Made by a program: the position numbers and the translations under genes. 64,000 bases of DNA from Gordonibacter urolithinfaciens (GTDB taxonomy: Bacteria > Actinomycetota > Coriobacteriia > Coriobacteriales > Eggerthellaceae), in the NCBI RefSeq assembly GCF_900199375.1, contig NZ_LT900217.1, positions 3,224,001 through 3,288,000 on the forward strand, written 5' to 3'. The notes below the pieces were generated by a model that had not been told where the DNA came from, did no database searches, and was given only the letters and a program-made list of their open reading frames with translations. Positions 1 through 8,473 of the stretch are shown in pieces (within the stretch, counting starts at the first letter, position 1; each line of letters begins with the position of its first letter).

Positions 1-609
1 CGCCACGCGGGCCTCCTCGCCCATGAGGGTCTCCCACGACTTCGCGGAGTTCACGGCGATGTGCGCCAGCCTCTCGCTGTCGGGCTGCACCTCCAGGCCG
101 CAGTCGGAGAACAGGAACGTGCCGTTCGCGCCCAAGTCGCAGTCGGGCACGCACATGACGAAGAACGAGCTGACCAGCTTCACGCCGGGCGCGGTCTTGA
201 GTATCTGCAGGCTCGGGCGCAGCACGTCGCCCGTGGCGTGGCAGGCGCCGGCCACCATGCCGTCGGCCAAGCCCTGCTTCACCATCATCACGCCGAAGTA
301 CAGCACGTCGTCCATGAGGGCCTCGGCCTGCTCGGGCGTCAGGCCCTTGTGGCGGCGCAGCTCGTAGAGGGCGGCGGCGAACTCGGCGCGCTCGGCGGCC
401 GTGCGCACGTCTACGATGCGGGCGCCGTCCAGCGCGTAGGGGCTCGCCTCGATGGCCGCGGCATCGCCCAGGATGACGAGGTTCGCAACCCCTTCGGCCA
501 AGATGCGCTCGGCCGCCTGCAGCGTGCGCTCGTCGTCGCCCTCGGGCAGCACGATCGTCTGCAGGTCGCCCTTGGCGCGGGCCAGCATGGAATCAAGAAA
601 TGCACTCAT
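1..609 (-). CDS. pta: Phosphate acetyltransferase, N-terminal part (cut by window edge)
   Basis: Phosphate acetyltransferase interconverts acetyl-CoA and acetyl phosphate in the cytoplasm, the first step of ATP-yielding acetate formation. The gene reads leftwards and leaves the window at base 1, so only 203 residues are visible and the C-terminal part, with any ackA partner, is outside. The protein begins MSAFLDSMLARAKGDL and carries the family's early IVLPEGDDERTLQAAE stretch (about residues 19-34) and MVKQGLADGMVAGACHATGD near residue 110. The ATG is preceded by AAAGGA at a suitable distance. Family identity is firm; whether an extra N-terminal domain exists elsewhere is excluded by this start. 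Confidence 0.9.
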   Translation of the reverse strand, partial: MSAFLDSMLARAKGDLQTIVLPEGDDERTLQAAERILAEGVANLVILGDAAAIEASPYALDGARIVDVRTAAERAEFAAALYELRRHKGLTPEQAEALMDDVLYFGVMMVKQGLADGMVAGACHATGDVLRPSLQILKTAPGVKLVSSFFVMCVPDCDLGANGTFLFSDCGLEVQPDSERLAHIAVNSAKSWETLMGEEARVA

Positions 610-796
610 CGGCACTATCCTTTCGCGTATATGATCGAAGCTCGCACGACGGAAGGCATGCGAAAAAAACGATGGTTGTATGATAGCGTGCCCGCGGGCT
701 GGGTTTTTCGGTAAACTGGCTTCTCGGTGCAATATGCGCATACTTCGGGCCGGGAGAGGCCCTACCGCTGGTATAGAGACTAAAGGAAGGTGCCCC

Positions 797-2011
797 ATGG
801 GTGTGCAGTACTGCGATTTCAAGGACGTCGATATCGACGAGGTGGACGCCCTCGTCGTGGGAAGCGGGTTCGCGGGCGGCGTCATGGCGCGCGAGCTGGC
901 CGAGCGCGGCGGCAAGCGCGTGCTCGTGGTGGAGAAGCGCCCGCACATCGGCGGCAACATGTACGACGAGGCCGACGAGGCCGGCATCCTCGTGCACCGC
1001 TACGGGCCGCACATCTTCCACACCAACGACGAGCGCGCCTTCGACTACGTGCGCCGCTTCACCGAATGGCGCGACTACCAGCACGAGGTGCTGGCCGACT
1101 GGTACGGCACCTACCTGCCCGTGCCGTTCAACAAGAACTCCATGGAGATCGCCTTCGGCGAGGAGAAGGCCGCGCGCCTCACGGAGAAGCTCGTGGACAC
1201 GTTCGGCGACGAGCGCAAGGTGACCATCACCGAGCTGCGCGCCCAAGACGACCCGGAGCTCTCCGAGATCGCCGACTTCGTCTACAAGAACGTGTTCCTC
1301 TACTACACGCAGAAGCAATGGGGCCTCACGCCCGAGGAGGTTGACCCCTCCGTCACGGCGCGCGTGCCCGTGTTCGTGTCGCGCGACAACCGCTACTTCC
1401 AGGACGCCTTCCAGGGCATGCCGCTGCACGGCTACACCCCGCTGTTCGAGCGCATGCTCGACCACGAGAACATCCAGGTGTGCCTGGGCGTGGAGGCGGA
1501 GAGCGTGTTCGACCTGGAGTTCGAAAGCGACGACGAGGACGCTCCGCTGTCCGCCATCAACGTCAAGGATCGCCCGTTCACGGGGCCCATCGTCTACACC
1601 GGGCCGCTGGACGAGCTCTTCCTGTCGCGCTTCGGCCGCCTGCCGTACCGCAGCCTGGACTTCGTGTACGAGACGCACGACGCCGACCACGTGCTGCCCT
1701 GCGGCACGGTGAACTTCACCGTGACCGAGGACTACACGCGCATCACGGAGTTCAAGTACCTCACGGGCCAGGAGGCCGACAAGACCACCATCATGAAGGA
1801 GTACAGCCACTCCTACGACGACCCCAAGACGCAGACGCCGTACTACGCCATCATCAACGACGAGAACGCCGCGCACTACGAGCGCTACCGCGCGCTGACG
1901 AAGTCGCTGCCGAACTTCCACCCGTTGGGCCGGTTGGCCGAGTACCGCTACTACAACATGGACGTCATCATCGGGCGCGCGCTGGCGCTGGCAGACGAGC
2001 TGGTGGGGTAG
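797..2011 (+). CDS. glf: UDP-galactopyranose mutase
   Basis: This flavoenzyme converts UDP-galactopyranose to UDP-galactofuranose, the donor for galactofuranose in surface glycans. The 404-residue protein has a dinucleotide-binding GSGFAGG at residues 22-28 followed by a short helix and an acidic strand end (VVEKRPHIGGN), the FAD-binding fold. GPHIFHTNDE, the RYGPH region and the C-terminal LAEYRYYNMD segment are typical of the family, and the length matches. The frame is open further upstream, but ATG 797 is chosen because AAGGAAGG lies 7 bases before it. A GT2 glycosyltransferase starts 4 bases after the stop, so the two are almost certainly co-transcribed and work on the same glycan. Confidence 0.93.
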   Translation: MGVQYCDFKDVDIDEVDALVVGSGFAGGVMARELAERGGKRVLVVEKRPHIGGNMYDEADEAGILVHRYGPHIFHTNDERAFDYVRRFTEWRDYQHEVLADWYGTYLPVPFNKNSMEIAFGEEKAARLTEKLVDTFGDERKVTITELRAQDDPELSEIADFVYKNVFLYYTQKQWGLTPEEVDPSVTARVPVFVSRDNRYFQDAFQGMPLHGYTPLFERMLDHENIQVCLGVEAESVFDLEFESDDEDAPLSAINVKDRPFTGPIVYTGPLDELFLSRFGRLPYRSLDFVYETHDADHVLPCGTVNFTVTEDYTRITEFKYLTGQEADKTTIMKEYSHSYDDPKTQTPYYAIINDENAAHYERYRALTKSLPNFHPLGRLAEYRYYNMDVIIGRALALADELVG

Positions 2012-2015
2012 CGCC

Positions 2016-3038
2016 GTGAAGACCATCTCCTTCGCCGTGCCGTGCTACAACTCGGCCGATTACATGGACGCGTGCATCGAGTCCATCTTGAAGTGCGGCG
2101 ACGACATAGAGATCATCATCGTGGACGACGGCTCGACGAAGGACGACACCGCCGCCAAGGCCGATGCGTGGGCGGAGCGGCACCCCGGCATCGTCAAGGC
2201 CGTGCACCAGGAGAACGGCGGGCACGGCCAGGCCGTGAACACGGGCCTGGCGAACGCCACGGGGCGCTACTTCAAGGTGGTGGATTCCGACGACTGGCTC
2301 GACGAGGCCGCCATGCGCGAGATCATGGCCTACCTGCGCCGCCAGAACGAGCTGGAGGACGCCACCGACCTCGTGATCGGCAACTACGTGTACGAGAAGG
2401 TGTCCGAGGGCTCGCGCACCGTCATGCACTACCGCAACGTGTTCCCCGAGGGACGCGAGTTCGGCTGGGACGAGGTGGGGCACTTCGGCCAGAGCCAGTA
2501 CCTGCTCATGCACTCGGTGGTCTACCGCACCGAGCTTCTGCGCGACATGGGCCTGGAGCTGCCGAAGCACACGTTCTACGTGGACAACATCTTCGTGTAC
2601 GTGCCGCTGCCGCACGTGCGCACCATCTACTACCGCGACGTGGACATGTACCGCTACTACATAGGCCGCGAGGACCAGAGCGTGAACGAGAGCGTCATGA
2701 AGGGCCGCATCGACCAGCAGCTGCGCGTCACGCGCCTCATGATCGACGCCGTGCAGCTGCCCGACGCCGTTCCCGAGAAGCGCCTGGAGCGCTACATGGA
2801 GAACTACCTGTCCATGATGATGTGCATCTGCTCCATCTTCCTGCGCATGATAGGCACCGACGAGGCCGAGGACAAGCGCGAGGGCATCTGGGACTACCTC
2901 AAGGAGAAGAACCCCGAGGTCTACCGGCGCATCCGCCGCAGCGTGCTGAACATGGGCACGAACCTGCCCACCGAGCTGGGCCGCAAGATCGGCATCACCG
3001 GCTACCGCATGGCCCAGAAGATATTCAAGTTCAACTAG
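2016..3038 (+). CDS. Family 2 glycosyltransferase
   Basis: A GT-A fold glycosyltransferase that would add a sugar from a nucleotide-sugar donor to a growing surface glycan. Residues 8-13 (VPCYNS) and 36-40 (VDDGS) form the nucleotide-binding part, and VDSDDW at 89-94 supplies the DxD-type metal site. There are no strong membrane segments in its 340 residues, so it is probably cytoplasmic or peripheral. The GTG start lies 4 bases after the glf stop, so expression is coupled to it. The coupling suggests a galactofuranosyl or related transferase, but donor and acceptor cannot be read from sequence. It ends just before a strong hairpin. Confidence 0.85.
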   Translation: MKTISFAVPCYNSADYMDACIESILKCGDDIEIIIVDDGSTKDDTAAKADAWAERHPGIVKAVHQENGGHGQAVNTGLANATGRYFKVVDSDDWLDEAAMREIMAYLRRQNELEDATDLVIGNYVYEKVSEGSRTVMHYRNVFPEGREFGWDEVGHFGQSQYLLMHSVVYRTELLRDMGLELPKHTFYVDNIFVYVPLPHVRTIYYRDVDMYRYYIGREDQSVNESVMKGRIDQQLRVTRLMIDAVQLPDAVPEKRLERYMENYLSMMMCICSIFLRMIGTDEAEDKREGIWDYLKEKNPEVYRRIRRSVLNMGTNLPTELGRKIGITGYRMAQKIFKFN

Positions 3039-3073
3039 GTTCCGGCGGCCCGACGGCTGCCGGAACGAGCCAG

Positions 3074-3122
3074 CAGCGAGAAGCCCCCTCGTGCCGAATC
3101 TGCACGAGGGGGCTTCTCGCTG
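3074..3122. terminator. Long perfect hairpin after the glf-GT2 operon
   Basis: Two perfect 20-base arms (CAGCGAGAAGCCCCCTCGTG and its complement) enclose a 9-base loop. The hairpin follows the glycosyltransferase stop and precedes the convergent small membrane gene, so it could end transcription from both sides. There is no clear T tract on either side, so a simple intrinsic terminator is not certain. Confidence 0.65.
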
Positions 3123-3178
3123 TCTTGCCACGCCAACCTCCGCACCCGTTTCGCTTCGTGCCCGATCCGCGCGCGGCG

Positions 3179-3517
3179 CTACTTCCTGCGCACGAACTCG
3201 TAGAAGGCGAAGATGATGGACACCACGGTGAGCACGCACACGATGAGCTCCGCCATGTTGTTCGCGTAATCGGTCTGGTCGGGGTAGAGCGCGCCGACGA
3301 CGAGGAAGCCTGTGCACCAGATGAGCCCGAGGGCGAGGACGGTGCCCGTGGCGAACCGCAAGAGGATGGAGCCCTTCTTCCACAGGCGCTGGTAGGCGGC
3401 CACCTGCTTGTCGGAATAGCTCCGCTTGCGGTGCAGGCGGTACTTCGCCGCGCCGGCGACGACGCCGAACACCGTGCCGGCGGACAGCGCCGCGCACAGG
3501 GTGATGATGAGCTCCAT
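3179..3517 (-). CDS. Small membrane protein, function unknown
   Basis: A 112-residue protein that I do not recognise. It begins MELIITLCAALSAGTVFGVV, a hydrophobic first segment, followed by a basic stretch (KYRLHRKRSYSDKQ) and two further hydrophobic segments near residues 55-75 and 85-105, ending in charged FVRRK. Three transmembrane helices are likely. The frame is open upstream to 3607, but the ATG at 3517 is preceded by GGAGG at a normal distance, so the shorter form is preferred. It lies alone between the galactofuranose operon and the OPT transporter, with the same direction as the latter and a gap of 135 bases. Confidence 0.6.
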   Translation of the reverse strand: MELIITLCAALSAGTVFGVVAGAAKYRLHRKRSYSDKQVAAYQRLWKKGSILLRFATGTVLALGLIWCTGFLVVGALYPDQTDYANNMAELIVCVLTVVSIIFAFYEFVRRK

Positions 3518-3652
3518 GGGAAAACCTCCGAGGGTCGGGCGGGGCGGGCGGTTGCGAGGTCGGCCGATGCGCGTCCCGCGCCGCGCCCGTCCTCGCCATG
3601 GTACCACGAAGCCGCCCTCCCCAGGCCGGCGCCTGCAGCGGGAGGGGCGTCC

Positions 3653-5377
3653 TTACGCCCCCAATCCGGCCGCGACGGCGGCCAGGGCTATGACCACGCC
3701 CACGACCGACTCGCCGCCCAGCAGGCCGCTTGCCACCACGAGCCCTGTCTCGTCCTGCGCCTTGAGCCGCGCGGCCGCCTCGTCGGGCGGCAGCTTCGCG
3801 CGGCGACGCGCACACACGGCATCGTAGGCCATCTTCGCCATGGCGCCGAGGAACGCGGTGAGGGACATGTAGAACGGCAGGTAGATGCCCAGGCCCAGCA
3901 TCATGGCCGGCGCGCCCAGCAGGTAGAGCGCGAAGCCGACGGCCAGGCCGACAAGGAACGCCGGCACCGAGGGGATGCCCGCCACCATGGTGGCCACGAC
4001 GGATGCCTGCGCCGCGACGAACGTGCCCTGCAGGCCGAACGCGTCGGGCCCGTAGGCGGCCAGGAGCACTGCCATGACGGCCACGGCCACCACGGCGCCC
4101 AGCACGCCTCCCACGGCCTGCCCGATCCACTGCGCCCGCGGGTCCGTTCCCAGCACGTGCCCCGCCTTGAAGTCGTTCATGATGTCGCCCGCCAGGCCGC
4201 ACGCCACAGCCACCACGCCGGCCACGAAGAACAGCTGCACCTGCGCCACGTCGGAGAGGGCGGCCACGGCCAAGAGCACGATGAGGCCGAAGATCTCCAT
4301 GGGGTCGATGCCGGTCTGGCCCACGCTCTGCGCGCTCATGGCGCAGGTCACGAACGCGAGCAGCACCACGATGACGCTCGGCACCGCGCCGAGCCCCAGC
4401 GCGAAGCACGCGAGCAGCGCCACGGCGGCCACGGCCAGCGCCGCGAGTCCCGCGGTGAGGCGGCGGCGATGGCGGGCGCCCGGGGCCGCCGTCGCCGCCG
4501 CCTCGTCGGCGGCGGCCGGCGAGGCGGCGTCAACGCGGGCCACGGCCACCGAGCCGCGCGTGTCCCTGACGAGCGAGACGGCCTTCGACAGGATGTTCTT
4601 CGCGATGACGCCCACGCCGCAGCCCATCATAACGCCCATCCCCAGGCTCGATACGATGCCCTGCGCCGCGGCCACGTCCCAGAGCCCCGCCGCCGTGCCG
4701 CCCACGACGATGCCGAAGTTGCCGATGAGCGCCCCGGCGAACCATACGGCCACCGCGCCGGTGCCCACGAGGAAGCCCACGGCCAGGAGCATGGGGGAGA
4801 GGTACACTCCGAACGCCACGCCCGGCAGGGCCACGTTGCCGAACAGCAGGGAGGGGATGGCGCCCAGCCCGTCCCGCAGCGCCGTGAACAGGCCCGCCAG
4901 CCCCATGGCGCCGAACAGCTTCTTGCCGGTGGAGCCGCCGGAGTCGCCCGCGACGAGCGTCTGCGCGGCCGCCTGGCCAATGGGGTACTCCAGCTCGGCG
5001 TCCTCGATGAAGTGCCGGCGCAGCAGGGCCGTGCACACGAGGCCCAGCACCACGCCCGCCAGCGCCACGGCCAGCATCTGGAACCAGTCGATCTCGGCGG
5101 CGTGCCCGAGCATCCAGGCGCCGGGAATGGTGAAAGCCAGCCCGCCCGCCACCATGGCGCCGGCCGACATGACCGTGTGCGTGACGTTCGCCTCGTTCAG
5201 GTTCGTGTGCCCGAGGGCTTTCAGGAAGAACAGGGAGATGATGGCGGCGAAGATGATGGGCCAGGGAAGCGCCCCCATCTTGAGGGCCGTGTAGGCCGAT
5301 GCCGCGGTGATGATCGCGCAGCCGACGCACCCGATGGCGACGCCGCGCAAGGTCAGTTGCCCCTTCAAGGCTTGCAT
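3653..5377 (-). CDS. OPT family oligopeptide (or metal-chelate) transporter
   Basis: An integral membrane transporter of 574 residues with roughly 14 hydrophobic segments. It opens MQALKGQLTLRGVAIG and has the OPT hallmarks NLNEANVTHTVMSAGAMVAGGLAFTIP-like text around residues 58-85 and a central charged loop near 260-300 rich in Ala and Arg. OPT proteins take up small peptides, or iron and other metals bound to chelators, driven by the proton gradient; the substrate cannot be chosen here. The length is a little short of many bacterial members. It stands alone, divergent from coaX, with the start at ATG 5375-5377. Family assignment is confident, substrate unknown. Confidence 0.85.
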   Translation of the reverse strand: MQALKGQLTLRGVAIGCVGCAIITAASAYTALKMGALPWPIIFAAIISLFFLKALGHTNLNEANVTHTVMSAGAMVAGGLAFTIPGAWMLGHAAEIDWFQMLAVALAGVVLGLVCTALLRRHFIEDAELEYPIGQAAAQTLVAGDSGGSTGKKLFGAMGLAGLFTALRDGLGAIPSLLFGNVALPGVAFGVYLSPMLLAVGFLVGTGAVAVWFAGALIGNFGIVVGGTAAGLWDVAAAQGIVSSLGMGVMMGCGVGVIAKNILSKAVSLVRDTRGSVAVARVDAASPAAADEAAATAAPGARHRRRLTAGLAALAVAAVALLACFALGLGAVPSVIVVLLAFVTCAMSAQSVGQTGIDPMEIFGLIVLLAVAALSDVAQVQLFFVAGVVAVACGLAGDIMNDFKAGHVLGTDPRAQWIGQAVGGVLGAVVAVAVMAVLLAAYGPDAFGLQGTFVAAQASVVATMVAGIPSVPAFLVGLAVGFALYLLGAPAMMLGLGIYLPFYMSLTAFLGAMAKMAYDAVCARRRAKLPPDEAAARLKAQDETGLVVASGLLGGESVVGVVIALAAVAAGLGA

Positions 5378-5447
5378 GTTCCGCTCCTTCTCGTATATCC
5401 GCTTCCCCTCTCTTCGGGAAGTCGGGTTACTGATGAGACGGGTACAG

Positions 5448-5453
5448 TATAAT
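5448..5453 (+). promoter_or_regulatory. Probable -10 box for coaX
   Basis: A perfect TATAAT stands about 100 bases before the coaX start in the divergent OPT/coaX gap. No strong -35 box is visible at the right distance, so the assignment rests on the -10 hexamer, unusual in such GC-rich DNA, and on its position. Confidence 0.45.
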
Positions 5454-5556
5454 CGGGGCGAGCGACGGTGAACATCGTTAATTTCGCGGTATTGGGTAAA
5501 AAAGGCGCAGCGCGCGGTCCGACGGCCGCACGAGGCGCGGAAGGCGAGGCGACATC

Positions 5557-6411
5557 ATGGGAACGGATGCGCGTGAGGCGGTCGGCGGCGAGCGGGCCGG
5601 CGGCCTGCTGGCGGTCGACGTGGGAAACACCGTCACGCGGCTGGGGCTGTTCGACGGCGGGGGGCTCGTGGCAACGTGGGAGGCCACCACGCCGGAGCGG
5701 TGCACGTCCGACGAGGCGCGCCTCGTGGTGACGGGCTTCCTCGATGCGCTCGCGCGCCGCAGGGGCGCCGGGAAGGGGGATGCGGCCGCCGTAGCCGGGG
5801 CGTGCCGGCCGGCCGACGCCATCCTCTCGTGCGTCGTGCCCGACCTCGTGGACGTGTGGGCCCGGGCCCTGCACGCGGAGTGCGGGCGCCGGGCGCTCGT
5901 GGTGGGCCCCGGCCTGAAGACGGGCATCAGGATGCGCTACCGCGACCCCGCCGAGGTGGGTCCCGACCGCGTAGCCGACCTGGCGGCCGCACTGGCCGAC
6001 TACGGCGGGCCTCTCGTGGTGGTGGACCTGGGCACGACGACGAACTTCGAGGTGCTGGACGCCGAGGGCACGTTCGTGGGCGGCATCATCGCGCCGGGGC
6101 TGGCGCTGGGCGCGAAGGCGCTCGCGCAGGCTGCCGCGCGCCTGCCGCGTGTGGAGCTGAAGGCGCCGGCGTCCGTCATCGGCACGTCCACGCGCGAGGC
6201 CATGCAGGCCGGCGTGGTCATGGGCGAGGTCGCGCGCATCGACGGGCTGGTGGACCTGGTGCTGAGCGAGCTCGGCTGCGAGGCGCCGGTGGTGGTGACG
6301 GGCGCGGACGCGACCGCCATGGCAGCGCTGCTGCGCCACGAGGCGCGGGCCGACGACACGCTCACGCTGCGCGGCCTGCGGCGCCTCTACGAGCTGAACC
6401 GGAGGAGGTGA
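5557..6411 (+). CDS. coaX: Type III pantothenate kinase
   Basis: CoaX phosphorylates pantothenate with ATP, the first step of coenzyme A synthesis, in the cytoplasm. The 284-residue protein has the ASKHA phosphate-1 motif DVGNT at residues 21-25 and a second glycine-rich loop, VDLGTTTNFEV, near residue 155, followed by GGIIAPGLALGAKAL, all typical of type III enzymes. A short N-terminal extension of about 16 residues precedes the first strand. It overlaps or abuts murB (GTG within GGAGGAGGTGA), so the two are coupled. A second CoA gene, coaBC, lies at 34.9 kb in this window but in a different operon. Confidence 0.92.
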   Translation: MGTDAREAVGGERAGGLLAVDVGNTVTRLGLFDGGGLVATWEATTPERCTSDEARLVVTGFLDALARRRGAGKGDAAAVAGACRPADAILSCVVPDLVDVWARALHAECGRRALVVGPGLKTGIRMRYRDPAEVGPDRVADLAAALADYGGPLVVVDLGTTTNFEVLDAEGTFVGGIIAPGLALGAKALAQAAARLPRVELKAPASVIGTSTREAMQAGVVMGEVARIDGLVDLVLSELGCEAPVVVTGADATAMAALLRHEARADDTLTLRGLRRLYELNRRR

Positions 6412-6416
6412 GCGCG

Positions 6417-7360
6417 GTGGTGGACGAAGCGCTCCTGGAGCAGTTGCGCGGCATCGTGGGCGTGGAGGGCGTGCATTGCGGCGCGCCCTTGGCGGAGATG
6501 ACGACGTTTCGCATCGGCGGCCCCGCCGAGTGCTGCGTGGAGCCGCGCACCGAGGACGAGGTGCGCGCCGTGGCGGCGGCCTGCCGCCGGGCGGGCGCGC
6601 GCTTCCGGGTGCTGGGGCTGGGAAGCGACGTGCTGGCGGCCGACGAGGGCGTGCGCGGCATCGTGGTGCGCCTGGCCGAGAACCTCGCGGCGCTCGAGGT
6701 GGACGGCGAGACGGTGCGCGCGCAGGCGGGGTGCGCGAACGCCGACGTCGCCCGCGCCGCGTGTGCGGCGGGGCTCGCGGGCTACGAGTTCGCCTGCGGC
6801 ATCCCGGGCACGGTGGGGGGAGCCGCCATCATGAACGCGGGCGCCTACGGCGGCGAGTTCAAGGACGTGTGCACCTCGGTGCGCTGCCTGGCCCCCGACG
6901 GCAGCGTGGAGGACGTGGACGCCGAACGGGCGGAATGGTCGTACCGGCACTCCATGATGGGCGCGGCAGGCTACGTGGTGCTGGCCGCCACGCTGGTCCT
7001 GCGCCGCGACGACCCGGCCGCCATCCAGGCGCGCATGGACGACCTGGCGCGCCGGCGCGCCGAGAAGCAGCCGCTCGAGCTGCCGAGCGCCGGCAGCACG
7101 TTCAAGCGCCCCGAAGGATGCTTCGTGGGCCAGCTCGTGCAGGAGGCGGGCCTGCGCGGATACCGCGTGGGCGGCGCCCAGGTGTCGGAGAAGCACACGG
7201 GCTTCGTGGTGAACGCGGGGGCGCGACGGCCGCCGACGTGCGGCGGCTCATCGCCGACGTGCAGGCGCGCGTGCGCGAGAGCGCGGGCGTGGAGCTCGTG
7301 CCCGAGGTGCGCCTGTGGGGGTTCGAGGAAATGGAAGAGAAAGAGGAAAGCCGTTCATGA
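6417..7360 (+). CDS. murB: UDP-N-acetylenolpyruvoylglucosamine reductase, frameshifted as read
   Basis: MurB reduces UDP-GlcNAc-enolpyruvate to UDP-MurNAc with NADPH and FAD in peptidoglycan synthesis. The first frame gives TTFRIGGPAE, LGLGSDVLA, the FAD-binding GIPGTVGGAAIMNAGAYG and SAGSTFKRPEG, a type II enzyme. At the five-G run 7217-7221 the frame shifts: the normal continuation GGATAADVRRLIADVQ to PEVRLWGFEE, with the catalytic Glu of PEVRLWG, is in the next frame and stops at 7360. One extra G would restore a full protein. The next gene overlaps that stop as ATGA, so 7360 is the native end. GTG 6417 is chosen because GGAGGAGG lies 8 bases upstream; GTG 6408 is an alternative. Confidence 0.85.
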
Positions 7361-8415
7361 AGATAAACCATGCCATCCTGCACGTCTTCGACTTCGTGTC
7401 GTGCGTTAACGTGTATGCCCAGGAGGAGCTGGACCTGGCCAGCAAGAACGCCAAGCGCTACGTGACGAGCCACGCGAAGAAGGCGCTCGGCAACATGGAC
7501 GCCAAGCGCGGCGAGTTCGCCGAGGACAGCCTCTTCGCCGAGGAGCTGCGAGCCTACTTCCGCGGGCAGCGCGACTTCGTGGGGCTGTCCGTCCAGGTAG
7601 CCGAGTTCATCGCCGGCGAGCTGGGGCGCATGGAGAAGTCCGAGTCGGCCGACCTCCTGGTGCTCGACTTCGAGGACGATCCCGACACCATGGTGCGCGC
7701 GATGGACGACGAGGAGGCTGCTGCCGCCTACGAGGCGCGCGGCAAGCGCTACTTCGCGTTCATGCTGCTGGAGAGCCGGCAAGCCTACATGCACGAGGTG
7801 GGCTACGGCGAGAGCGGCGCGCAGCGCGTGGACGTGGCGCGCCACCATGCCATCCTGCCGAACCCCTCGCAGAAGGTGGCGTCGTTCGCGGTGGTCGAGT
7901 CCAAGACGCTCGGCGTGTCGTTCTGCGACAAGGAACGCGAGATCGCGGGCGAGCGGCGCTGGCTCATCCCCGACGGCCTTCTGCAATGCTCTATGGAGGC
8001 TTCGAGCAAGGAGGTGTTCGACACGGTGGCGCGCCTGGTGGAGGAGGTGGCCGAGGAGTACGGCGCCAACTCGACCGTGGCGCTCTCGAAGGCGAAGGCC
8101 TACGTGGCGGAGAACGCTGCCGAATCCGACGAGCTGGCCCCGTGGGATCTCGGCGAAGAGGTGTTCGAAGACGAGCCCCTGCAGCGCCGTTTCGAGGAGG
8201 CGCTTGCCGAGGAGGCCCTTCCCGAGCGCGTGGTGGTGGAGAAGAACGTGGCCAAGCGCGTGGCGAGGAGCCATAAGATACGCACCGACACGGGCATCGA
8301 CATCACCTTCCCCGCGGAGCTCGGCGAGAACCCCGAGTTCATCGAGTTCGTGAGCGGCCCGAACGGCCTCATCAGCATCGAGCTCAAGAACATCGGCAGC
8401 ATAGAGAACCGCTGA
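7357..8415 (+). CDS. NdpA/YejK-type nucleoid-associated protein
   Basis: A 352-residue cytoplasmic protein of the 37-kDa nucleoid-associated family (YejK/NdpA). The opening INHAILHVFDF, the central HHAILPNPSQKVASFAVVE and the C-terminal GIDITFPAEL segment, followed by a short strand-rich end, are the parts that match. Members bind DNA or ride on the nucleoid; the exact role is not established. The ATG overlaps the corrected murB stop by ATGA, with GAGGAAAG upstream, so it belongs to the coaX-murB operon. The frame is open some 14 codons further upstream, but that part lies in the murB tail. A strong hairpin follows its stop. Confidence 0.75.
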   Translation: MKINHAILHVFDFVSCVNVYAQEELDLASKNAKRYVTSHAKKALGNMDAKRGEFAEDSLFAEELRAYFRGQRDFVGLSVQVAEFIAGELGRMEKSESADLLVLDFEDDPDTMVRAMDDEEAAAAYEARGKRYFAFMLLESRQAYMHEVGYGESGAQRVDVARHHAILPNPSQKVASFAVVESKTLGVSFCDKEREIAGERRWLIPDGLLQCSMEASSKEVFDTVARLVEEVAEEYGANSTVALSKAKAYVAENAAESDELAPWDLGEEVFEDEPLQRRFEEALAEEALPERVVVEKNVAKRVARSHKIRTDTGIDITFPAELGENPEFIEFVSGPNGLISIELKNIGSIENR

Positions 8416-8435
8416 GGGGACGCCCCGGTGAAGGT

Positions 8436-8473
8436 AGGCCGCCTGTCGCACGCCGTGGTGCGACAGGCGGCCT
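8436..8473. terminator. Bidirectional hairpin between convergent genes
   Basis: Arms AGGCCGCCTGTCGCAC and its near-complete complement enclose a 6-base loop. The structure follows the nucleoid-protein stop and runs into the stop codon of the convergent gene, so it can serve both. T tracts are weak. Confidence 0.65.

Noticed and set aside
2042-5452. A very long open frame (1136 codons) across the GT2, small membrane and OPT genes
   Set aside because: It runs antisense or out of frame to genes with clear motifs, is rich in Arg, His and Gly, and is the usual by-product of high-GC DNA.
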